A stretch of 22,841 bases of DNA from assembly GCA_049276515.1 (NCBI GenBank), contig JBASWO010000063.1, positions 1-22,841 on the forward strand, read 5' to 3'. A model generated the notes under the pieces. It was not told the DNA's origin. It searched no databases and saw nothing but the letters and a program-made list of their open reading frames with translations. Shown here piece by piece: positions 8,024 to 14,861 of the stretch (positions are counted from its first letter, which is position 1; every line of letters starts with the position of its first letter). Both the position numbers and the translations under genes were made by a program. The DNA is from JAATFY01 sp049276515 (GTDB lineage Bacteria; Pseudomonadota; Alphaproteobacteria; UBA9219).

Positions 8024-8036
8024 AGCCTCCTAGGCT
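8024..8036 (-). promoter_or_regulatory. Dyad covering the Shine-Dalgarno site of the 7556-8020 gene
   Basis: Read on the minus strand the sequence is AGCCT-AGG-AGGCT, a perfect 5-bp inverted repeat with a 3-nt loop. The Shine-Dalgarno site AGGAGG occupies the loop and the 3' arm, ending 5 nt before the ATG. In the mRNA such a hairpin would hide the ribosome site. As DNA it could be a small operator between the divergent genes. The arms are short, so chance is possible. Confidence 0.35.
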
Positions 8037-8086
8037 ATAAAATTAGTATGAGATAAAAAAGGTTACTATTTCGTGAAAAGTGACGG

Positions 8087-10189
8087 ATGAGTCCCAAAAG
8101 TAAAACACGTGACACAAAGCAATCAGCTCTTTTAACGCCCATGGAAGCACGGGCCGAAATGGCAGATTTAGCTAAGCAAATTGCGCATCATGATATTCGC
8201 TATCATCAAAAAGATGATCCTGAAATCTCTGACGCGGATTATGATGCTTTGCGCAATAAGTACCGCGCTTTACGCGAAGAATTTCCTGAACTTGCACCCA
8301 AGAATGATCCAGAACAACGTGTAGGCGCTGCACCTGCCGGTGGCTTTAAGAAAGTTGCGCATGCTGCACCAATGCTTTCGCTTAATAACGCATTCACTGA
8401 AGAGGATATTGAGGATTTTTGCACCCGAATCCGTCGTTTTTTACAGTTGGATGACGATGAAGAGCTCACTTTCATGGCAGAGCCTAAGATTGACGGGCTT
8501 TCAGCTTCAGTCCGTTATGAAAAAGGTAAACTCGTCCAAGCAGCGACTCGCGGCGATGGTACGACTGGTGAAAACATCACAGCCAATGTGATGACCATCA
8601 AAAATGTGCCTCATCAATTAAAAGGATCTTATCCGGATATTGTTGAATTACGCGGCGAGATTTATCTCAACCGTGATGATTTTATGAAATTGAATGCCGC
8701 GCGTGAGAAAGAAGGGGAAGCTCTTTTTGCTAATCCGCGTAATGCAGCTGCGGGCAGTGTGCGTCAATTAGATCAAAGCATCACAGCATCTCGCCCTCTT
8801 CGCATGTTTGCTTATAGCTTAGGTGAATTCAGTGGTGATTTGCCTGACACGCAGGAAGACTTACGCAAACAGATCAAGCAATGGGGCTTTGATCTGAACG
8901 AGCCCGCCAAACTTTGTAAATCAGTTAAAGACCTTATCACCTATTATGAGAAGATAGGGGGCGATCGCCATGCCCTACCCTTCGATATTGATGGTGTTGT
9001 CTACAAACTCAACAGAAAAGATTGGCAAGAACGTTTGGGCTTTGTAAGCCGAGCACCGCGTTGGGCCATTGCGCATAAATTTCCAGCGGAACAAGCTGAG
9101 ACCAAACTTCATAAGATCAATATTCAAGTGGGGCGTACCGGCGCCCTTACACCTGTTGCCGAATTAGAGCCGGTTAATGTTGGTGGCGTGATGGTCAGTA
9201 GAGCTACACTTCATAACCAAGATGAAATTGAGCGCAAAGATGTAAGAGAAGGCGATATCGTTCGTTTGCAGCGTGCTGGTGATGTTATCCCACAAATTAT
9301 TGGCGTTGATCTAAAGCAACGCCCCAAAAATGCGAAGGTCTTTAAATTTCCTACCCATTGCCCTGAATGCGGCTCCATTGCTGTACGCGAAGAAGGTATG
9401 GCCGTAACACGCTGCACGGGCGGTCTTATCTGTCCTGCACAAGCCATTGAGCGTTTACGTCATTTTACCAGCCGTCTTGCCTTTAATATCGAAGGGCTTG
9501 GTGATGAGCGCATCATGGAATTATGGAAAGATAAGATTATCCACACGCCTGCCGATATTTTCCGTCTTCATAAGCATCGCAAAGCTTTGGAAGAGCGTGA
9601 CAGATGGGGCGAGAAATCAGCAACAAAGCTTTTGGACGCCATTGAAGCTCGGCGCACAATACCTCTTGATCGTTTTATCTATTCACTCGGTATCAGACAG
9701 GTCGGCGAAGCCACAGCAAAGCTTCTAGCAAGGCATTATAAGTCACTTGCAGCGTGGCGCACGGCAATGCTGTCTGCGAGCAAGGGCAATGAAGAAGCCC
9801 TGCATGATCTCGATAGTATTGAGCAAGTGGGCCCCCTGCTCGCAAAAGACATCGTTGCCTTCTTTACGGAAAAGCATAATCGCGATGCACTTGATGATCT
9901 TACGAAAGAGTTGACGATTGAAGATGCGGCAACACCAGCCGCTGGTTCATCCCCCATTGCTGGCAAAACCATTGTCTTCACAGGAAGCTTACAAAAAATG
10001 GGCCGCAATGAAGCCAAAGCTAAAGCTGAGAGTATGGGAGCAAATGTGGCCGGATCTGTTTCCAAGAAAACAGATTTTGTTGTGGTCGGTGAAGATGCCG
10101 GTAGCAAAGCCAAAAAAGCTCAAGAGCTTGGTGTCAAAATCCTAAGTGAGGATGAGTGGTTAGCTTTGATTGAAAACCAAACCTTATAA
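8087..10189 (+). CDS. ligA: NAD-dependent DNA ligase LigA
   Basis: LigA seals nicks in duplex DNA using NAD+ and is the essential replicative ligase of bacteria. The protein has 700 residues against about 670 for E. coli. The adenylated lysine is K134 in the KIDG motif (134-137). An N-terminal Ia region precedes it and the OB fold follows the nucleotidyltransferase domain. A Cys4 zinc finger is formed by C425, C428, C443 and C449. Helix-hairpin-helix repeats follow (for example SLGIRQVGEATAK), and a C-terminal BRCT domain spans about 622-697 (GKTIVFTGSL). The start has only a weak upstream ribosome site. A later ATG at 8141 has none either, and the residues between are plausible, so I keep 8087. 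The gene normally follows recN directly; here two minus-strand genes separate them. The last 6 nt are shared with the convergent gene. Confidence 0.98.
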   Translation: MSPKSKTRDTKQSALLTPMEARAEMADLAKQIAHHDIRYHQKDDPEISDADYDALRNKYRALREEFPELAPKNDPEQRVGAAPAGGFKKVAHAAPMLSLNNAFTEEDIEDFCTRIRRFLQLDDDEELTFMAEPKIDGLSASVRYEKGKLVQAATRGDGTTGENITANVMTIKNVPHQLKGSYPDIVELRGEIYLNRDDFMKLNAAREKEGEALFANPRNAAAGSVRQLDQSITASRPLRMFAYSLGEFSGDLPDTQEDLRKQIKQWGFDLNEPAKLCKSVKDLITYYEKIGGDRHALPFDIDGVVYKLNRKDWQERLGFVSRAPRWAIAHKFPAEQAETKLHKINIQVGRTGALTPVAELEPVNVGGVMVSRATLHNQDEIERKDVREGDIVRLQRAGDVIPQIIGVDLKQRPKNAKVFKFPTHCPECGSIAVREEGMAVTRCTGGLICPAQAIERLRHFTSRLAFNIEGLGDERIMELWKDKIIHTPADIFRLHKHRKALEERDRWGEKSATKLLDAIEARRTIPLDRFIYSLGIRQVGEATAKLLARHYKSLAAWRTAMLSASKGNEEALHDLDSIEQVGPLLAKDIVAFFTEKHNRDALDDLTKELTIEDAATPAAGSSPIAGKTIVFTGSLQKMGRNEAKAKAESMGANVAGSVSKKTDFVVVGEDAGSKAKKAQELGVKILSEDEWLALIENQTL

Positions 10190-10819
10190 AATGAATTCCA
10201 CGCGACATGGACGACAACTTCTCAATCCACCAGGCAAGTCAGAAACCGTTCCATTATCAAAGTTACCATACATCTGGCCGCCAATCCTTGTTGATGACCA
10301 ATATTCTTCTTGTAGAAGATGTCCACCTCTGTGGGTAGCAAAAGTACCTTTAAAAGCATCAGCATTTCTGTAATCAAATAAATTATGTCCTGTATCATTA
10401 TCCCCAGCAAAGGCGCGATAACGAGACACATTCATCAAAAGCTGCAGAGGTGGTATGAACCATCCACCTTGATAGCGATCTGTTTCTAACGCCTGATAGA
10501 GCGCATCGTAATTATTAAAAGGGCTGCCGTCATAGCCATGCCAATCTTTAAGACCAGCCACCTCTTCTGCGGCTCTCTCGAAACTCGCAATAACGCGCGT
10601 ACCATCAATTTCTTTTAAATCTTCAGGCGCAGCAAAAAGCTGATAACGTTTGCCAAGCTTTCTGCGGGTCGTAACCGTGAAGTCTTCATCTGATAAGGAT
10701 GGATTTACAATCCAACAATGCTGGACTGGCTCCCAATTACCGAAATATATTCCTTTGCCTAGAATGAATGTGCCGATCTCAGGATCAGCGAAATGGGCTT
10801 TGCCGAGTGCTTGCGTCAT
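10184..10819 (-). CDS. DUF1566 (Lcl C-terminal)-like protein
   Basis: This is a 211-residue protein without a signal peptide or membrane segment. The C-terminal half has the layout of DUF1566/Lcl-type modules: GGWFIPPLQLL (118-128) where the family has GGW-R-LPT-x-x-EL, then YWSST (173-177), a Phe-Asp-Asn-Gly segment (187-190), and SCRPCRVEF near the end where the family has a (C/V)RPVR motif. Such modules occur in surface and binding proteins, often in phage- or host-interaction settings, but their biochemical role is poorly known. No export signal is visible here. AGGAG stands 9 nt before the ATG at 10819. The gene lies 64 nt downstream of the receiver-like gene on the same strand and may be co-transcribed with it. 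Its stop overlaps the ligA stop within the palindrome TTATAA (10184-10189). The assignment rests on motif pattern only. Confidence 0.68.
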   Translation of the reverse strand: MTQALGKAHFADPEIGTFILGKGIYFGNWEPVQHCWIVNPSLSDEDFTVTTRRKLGKRYQLFAAPEDLKEIDGTRVIASFERAAEEVAGLKDWHGYDGSPFNNYDALYQALETDRYQGGWFIPPLQLLMNVSRYRAFAGDNDTGHNLFDYRNADAFKGTFATHRGGHLLQEEYWSSTRIGGQMYGNFDNGTVSDLPGGLRSCRPCRVEFIL

Positions 10820-10883
10820 AATAATTGTCTCCTAATATCAATTTGTTTCGTATTGCTTCAGCAAAACACTCCACACCAACCAA

Positions 10884-11366
10884 CTAGCCTGGTGCACGCA
10901 TCGGATTATATATTGTGAGGCTTCCTGTTCTACCTGGCACATCTGGTACATGTTGGCGAACAAGCGGTATAACCGCAGTTTCAAAAGTTTCTGCACCACA
11001 TACCTGTACAAATTGATCTGCACCCAAAGCCTTCACACGCTCCGCAGACCAAAGATCGCCAAGCTCATAAGCTATGATTGGTGTCTTCGCGAAAGCATCA
11101 TCAAATGCAGGATTGTGCCGTAAGGCTGGTATATGTATGGCATCTTTGCCTGGCATATAAACGGATGCGACAACCACATCTACATCTTGCAATACGCAAC
11201 CGCCTTGTTCTCTAGGTTGGCTGGAGTCAACTCTCCAAGCTGTACGCAAATTATTGTAGGTGGCAAAAGAAAAAACATCATGCCCCATATCGAGCAGAGC
11301 TTGCTCAATACGATCTGGCTCACTGGTTTCTGTAAACTGCTCTTCCAACAATAAAATTTTAGCCAT
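10884..11366 (-). CDS. Atypical receiver-like (pseudo-REC) single-domain protein
   Basis: A 160-residue soluble protein whose pattern follows a CheY-type receiver. A first strand KILLLEE carries acidic residues E8-E9. A DVDVVVASVYMPGKDAI segment (61-77) aligns with the usual D-x-V-x-L-D-x-x-M-P-G-x-D-G. TPIIAY (95-100) aligns with the fourth strand, and GADQFV (115-120) with GADDYL. The phosphoacceptor Asp is replaced by Ser (S68), and the conserved Lys of the KP motif is replaced (V122-C123), so ordinary phosphorylation is not expected. An insert of about 15 residues precedes strand 3. There is no output domain. The start at 11366 has GAGG (complement of 11373-11376) 6 nt upstream; the open frame continues to 11393 without such a site. 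It is divergent from leuA and upstream of the DUF1566-like gene. It could be a protein-interaction or small-ligand-sensing pseudo-receiver. Confidence 0.65.
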   Translation of the reverse strand: MAKILLLEEQFTETSEPDRIEQALLDMGHDVFSFATYNNLRTAWRVDSSQPREQGGCVLQDVDVVVASVYMPGKDAIHIPALRHNPAFDDAFAKTPIIAYELGDLWSAERVKALGADQFVQVCGAETFETAVIPLVRQHVPDVPGRTGSLTIYNPMRAPG

Positions 11367-11415
11367 ATATCGCCTCAAAAAATCTTGACCCACTCAATGC
11401 CCAACTTTGTGCCCC

Positions 11416-11481
11416 ATGGCTTTGCTTGCAACAAGGCTTTCTATTTTAGAAAAAGTAGATTTATGTCTTAAAATGCCTTGA
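11416..11481 (+). CDS. Possible Leu-rich leader peptide upstream of leuA
   Basis: A 21-codon frame begins with ATG at 11416 and ends with TGA at 11481, 99 nt before leuA. Six of its 21 codons are Leu (positions 3, 4, 8, 11, 16 and 18), including a Leu pair. This composition is what a leucine attenuation leader would show. Against it, no clear Shine-Dalgarno site precedes the ATG, and the following AT-rich sequence has an ATTACG/CGTAAT pairing but no terminator hairpin with a T-run. I list it as a weak candidate. Confidence 0.22.
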   Translation: MALLATRLSILEKVDLCLKMP

Positions 11482-11580
11482 TTACGACATAATAGTTATA
11501 TTAATATGTATTTCACGTAATATTATTGCTCTATAGCGGCAATGCACCATTTATCGAGTAAATATAGGTAGACTGAAAAA

Positions 11581-13152
11581 ATGACCACTGCACAGAACCG
11601 CGATCAAAATCGCGTCATTATATTCGACACAACTTTGCGTGATGGTGAGCAATCACCGGGCGCCGCGATGAATCTTGAAGAAAAACTCCGCATCGCATCT
11701 GCGCTTGAAGATCTAGGTGTTGATGTCATGGAGGCCGGCTTTCCTGTCGCATCCAAGGGCGATTTTGAAGCGGTCAATGAAATCGCTAAGAAAATCAAAA
11801 AATCAACAGTGTGTGGTCTTGCGCGCGCACAAGTGGGCGATATTGAACGTGCCGGTGAAGCTTTAAAGCCTGCGGCGAGCGGACGCATTCATACCTTTAT
11901 CTCAACCTCGCCTTTGCATATGAAGCATAAATTGCAAATGGCACCTGAGAAAGTCCTGCAAGCCGTTATCGACAGCGTTACCCTCGCCCGCAAATTGATA
12001 GATGATGTTGAATGGAGTGCTGAAGACGGCACACGGACCGAGCATGATTTTCTCTGTCGTTGCGTAGAGGCCGCCATCAAGGCTGGTGCACGCACTATTA
12101 ATATCCCTGATACAGTTGGCTATACGACACCCCAAGAATATGCCGATCTTATCAAAATGTTGATGAACCGCGTTCCTAATATGGATAAAGCGATCATCTC
12201 AACGCATTGCCACAATGATTTGGGTCTGGCTGTCGCTAATTCTTTAGCTGGCGTCATCAATGGCGCACGCCAAGTTGAATGCACCATCAATGGCCTTGGT
12301 GAGCGGGCTGGCAATGCCGCTTTAGAGGAAATTGTGATGGCACTCAAGGTGCGCCAAGATTTGATGCCTTTTACAACAGGTATTAAAACTGAAAATATCA
12401 CACGTACATCGCACTTGGTCTCAACCATTACAGGTTTTGTTGTCCAGCCCAATAAGGCCATTGTTGGCGGCAATGCCTTTGCGCATGAAAGCGGCATTCA
12501 TCAAGATGGCATGATCAAAAACCGTCAAACCTATGAGATTATGACGCCGCAATCTGTTGGCCTCAGCAAAACATCTTTAAAGCTCGGCAAATTGTCTGGC
12601 CGCAATGCATTCCGCAGCAAATTGCAAGAGCTTGGCTATGAGCTCGGTGATAACGCCCTCAATGATGCTTTTGAGCGCTTCAAATCTCTTGCTGATAAGA
12701 AAAAAGATATCTTTGATGAAGATATTATGGCTCTCGTGGATGATGAAGCCGCACAAGCTAATAACCGGACGAAATTTGTCTCGCTTGAAATTTATGCTGG
12801 CTCCAAAGGCCCACAAAGCGCAACACTTGAGGTCGAAGTGGAAGGTCAGCATATGAGGGCTAAGGCAACGGGCAATGGTCCAGTCGACGCCACCTTTAAT
12901 GCGATCAAAGAATTGATGCCTCACAATGCAACTTTGCAGCTTTATCAAGTGAGTGCTGTGACCCAAGGCACTGACGCCCAGGCAGAAGTTACTGTACGTC
13001 TCGAAGAAAATGGTCGTACCGTCATTGGCCAAAGCGCGGATCCCGATACGCTTGTGGCATCAGCTCGGGCCTATATTCACGCTTTGAATAAATTAGCGAT
13101 TAAACGCCTCAAAACTGCCCCGCCCGATTCGGTAAAATTAAGCGCAATATAA
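11581..13152 (+). CDS. leuA: 2-isopropylmalate synthase LeuA
   Basis: LeuA condenses acetyl-CoA with 2-oxoisovalerate to give 2-isopropylmalate, the first committed step of leucine synthesis, and is feedback-inhibited by leucine. The 523-residue protein has the DRE-TIM metallolyase signature DTTLRDGEQSPG with catalytic R20 and metal ligand D21. The metal-binding HCHND motif holds H209 and H211, followed by GLGERAGNA with the further ligand region. A C-terminal LeuA-dimer regulatory domain spans about residues 385-515, where leucine would bind. The length matches the bacterial long-form enzyme rather than a homocitrate synthase. The ATG lies after a purine-rich stretch with a poorly spaced AGG. 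No other leu gene is adjacent, so the leucine pathway is dispersed. The 214-nt leader (11367-11580) is AT-rich and shared with the divergent receiver-like gene. Confidence 0.96.
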   Translation: MTTAQNRDQNRVIIFDTTLRDGEQSPGAAMNLEEKLRIASALEDLGVDVMEAGFPVASKGDFEAVNEIAKKIKKSTVCGLARAQVGDIERAGEALKPAASGRIHTFISTSPLHMKHKLQMAPEKVLQAVIDSVTLARKLIDDVEWSAEDGTRTEHDFLCRCVEAAIKAGARTINIPDTVGYTTPQEYADLIKMLMNRVPNMDKAIISTHCHNDLGLAVANSLAGVINGARQVECTINGLGERAGNAALEEIVMALKVRQDLMPFTTGIKTENITRTSHLVSTITGFVVQPNKAIVGGNAFAHESGIHQDGMIKNRQTYEIMTPQSVGLSKTSLKLGKLSGRNAFRSKLQELGYELGDNALNDAFERFKSLADKKKDIFDEDIMALVDDEAAQANNRTKFVSLEIYAGSKGPQSATLEVEVEGQHMRAKATGNGPVDATFNAIKELMPHNATLQLYQVSAVTQGTDAQAEVTVRLEENGRTVIGQSADPDTLVASARAYIHALNKLAIKRLKTAPPDSVKLSAI

Positions 13153-13177
13153 GGCTTTTTCTACTTTCTTCGCGGTC

Positions 13178-13193
13178 TTAACAAGCTGCTAAC
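13178..13193 (+). promoter_or_regulatory. CtrA-like box upstream of the GGDEF gene
   Basis: TTAA-CAAGCTG-CTAAC differs by one base from the alphaproteobacterial CtrA consensus TTAA-N7-TTAAC. It ends 70 nt before the start of the diguanylate cyclase gene, a plausible promoter position. CtrA often controls motility and c-di-GMP genes in this class. Short AT-rich motifs occur by chance, and no defended -10/-35 pair goes with it. Confidence 0.3.
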
Positions 13194-13263
13194 TACATTG
13201 TTTTATCTTGCTTTATGGCCTGCGGTTGGCTTTCTTACCTTCAAAACCGCTATCTAGGGAATC

Positions 13264-14343
13264 ATGGTCGTAGGCGCACAACAAATTCAGTCCGATACTT
13301 GGGCTAAGCAAGCTATTGATCGCATGAAACGCGATGGGCTCGCACCAACACCCAATAATTATTCCGTTTTCTATTATTATTTTGCGGGCACCAATCCCAA
13401 TTTAAAAATGGCAATGGATTTGCTGCTCTCACAACAGCAGACACTCACACAAGAACAATGCGATGCCCTTCATCAAAGCCATCTCGGCATCGATGCTGAG
13501 CATAAAATTCTGAAAGACACCAATAACGCGATCGAAGCTGAAATTACTCGCGTGATGGAGATGATCGATAACGCAGCTGGTAACACATCAGAATTTAGCA
13601 AATCACTAGATACTTTCTCTGGCAAACTCACGACCTCTGTCTCTTTGGATCAGGTGCGTGATGCCGTGACAAAAGTTGTCACCGAAACACGGACCATTAC
13701 AGCTCAAAATGAACGCCTTGCAGCGCAGCTGGCACAAACCACGCAGCAGCTGACAGAAATGCGTTACAATCTCGATCAGGTTCATAAAGAATCCCAAATC
13801 GATCCACTGACCGAGGTCGGCAATCGCAAGTTTTTTGAAAAAGAGCTCTCTCATACAACGCATGAAGCGCGGGATAATGGCTGGCCCTTGGCTCTGCTCA
13901 TGGTCGATATCGATCATTTCAAGAAATTCAATGATACCTACGGCCATCTCATTGGCGATCAAGTGTTACGCCTTGTGGCACATACGCTTGTTGAGAACCT
14001 CAAAGGCCGCGACGTCATTGCACGCTACGGCGGCGAAGAATTCGTAATCTTATTGCCGCAAACAAAAGTGGGCGATGCCGAAAAAGTTGCTAACCAACTA
14101 CGCAACAGTTTAGCGACCAAGCATATCAAGCGCCGCAGCACGAATGAAACCTTAGGCAACATCACTATCTCTATCGGTGCTGCTGAATATTGTGGCGGTG
14201 AAGAAATGGATGATTTCATCCATCGTGCGGATACAGGGCTTTATAAAGCCAAGCAAACAGGCCGTAATAAGGTTGTCAGTGAAATGCTGACAGAAGAACA
14301 AATCGCCGCGATCCAATCCAAATCAAAACTGAAAATTGGCTAA
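13264..14343 (+). CDS. GGDEF diguanylate cyclase
   Basis: This 359-residue cytoplasmic protein should make cyclic di-GMP from two GTP. Residues 1-120 form an alpha-helical N-terminal region with the PTPNNYSVFYYYFAG pattern seen in a set of alphaproteobacterial GGDEF proteins. A coiled coil follows (about 125-180). The GGDEF domain starts at DPLTEVGNR (about 180) and runs to about 345. The active-site signature is GGEEF (256-260), which is catalytically competent, and DIDHFKKFND supplies the metal and substrate contacts. The usual product-inhibition site RxxD before the signature reads KGRD (K247-D250), so feedback control may be weakened. No transmembrane or recognisable sensor domain is present. 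AGGGA stands 3 nt before the ATG at 13264. It is 111 nt after leuA and overlaps the next convergent gene by 4 nt. Confidence 0.93.
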   Translation: MVVGAQQIQSDTWAKQAIDRMKRDGLAPTPNNYSVFYYYFAGTNPNLKMAMDLLLSQQQTLTQEQCDALHQSHLGIDAEHKILKDTNNAIEAEITRVMEMIDNAAGNTSEFSKSLDTFSGKLTTSVSLDQVRDAVTKVVTETRTITAQNERLAAQLAQTTQQLTEMRYNLDQVHKESQIDPLTEVGNRKFFEKELSHTTHEARDNGWPLALLMVDIDHFKKFNDTYGHLIGDQVLRLVAHTLVENLKGRDVIARYGGEEFVILLPQTKVGDAEKVANQLRNSLATKHIKRRSTNETLGNITISIGAAEYCGGEEMDDFIHRADTGLYKAKQTGRNKVVSEMLTEEQIAAIQSKSKLKIG

Positions 14344-14738
14344 GGTTCTGGCGGCCGTGGTCCCCAAGGACCTTTTCGTCTTAAATCAACAGGACTCTTC
14401 TTTGGCAGGCTTGCAAAATAGGCTTGTCCTTTTCTCCGTGCTGCTTTTTTTACAACGTCTCGATCGGCGGACAGATTATCTCTATCAATATTATCGGCTG
14501 TGAAGGCCAGGTCTAGGCCATAACGGATTAAAACAGGAAGGGCCACAAACCCAACCATGTATGAAGCTAGCGCACCGAAAGCAGCACTTGTGAAGAACGG
14601 TGTTGCGAAAGCAGCTATCACAACAATGCCACGATACAAATTGGCATCATGAGCTGCACTCAAAAGCTCGTTATGTGTCAACCGCCATTGGCTTATCAAT
14701 TTTGCCGAATAATCGTCTTGGCGAATGAGGGGCAGCAT
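14340..14738 (-). CDS. Small two-helix membrane protein of unknown function
   Basis: This 132-residue protein has a charged N-terminal part (about 1-36), two adjacent hydrophobic segments (about 37-58 and 60-77), and a charged, proline-rich C-terminal tail ending in GPWGPRPPEP. It is probably an inner-membrane hairpin with both ends in the cytoplasm. I recognise no family. The frame is open up to 14768, but the ATG at 14738 has AAGG 9 nt upstream while the upstream one has no ribosome site, so I use 14738. The stop overlaps the diguanylate cyclase stop by 4 nt. It is divergent from the helicase gene, with 123 nt between the starts. The protein might be linked to either neighbour, but nothing shows it. 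Confidence 0.65.
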   Translation of the reverse strand: MLPLIRQDDYSAKLISQWRLTHNELLSAAHDANLYRGIVVIAAFATPFFTSAAFGALASYMVGFVALPVLIRYGLDLAFTADNIDRDNLSADRDVVKKAARRKGQAYFASLPKKSPVDLRRKGPWGPRPPEP

Positions 14739-14861
14739 TGGCTTACACCTTTTAAAAATATAACCCATTATAAAGCTGTCTTTTTGTTAGACAATGCGAA
14801 GAATGAGGCCGGCTAAGGCACGCTAGAAGCTAAAATAATCCGCTAAAAACAGATAGAACAT

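Noticed and set aside
11501..11516. Second CtrA-like match TTAA-N7-TTCAC before leuA
   Set aside because: One mismatch in a very AT-rich stretch where such matches are expected by chance, and leuA is not a typical CtrA target.
14739..14861. SOS (LexA) box before uvrD
   Set aside because: Only a single GAAC is present; the GTTC-N7-GTTC direct repeat of Alphaproteobacteria is missing.
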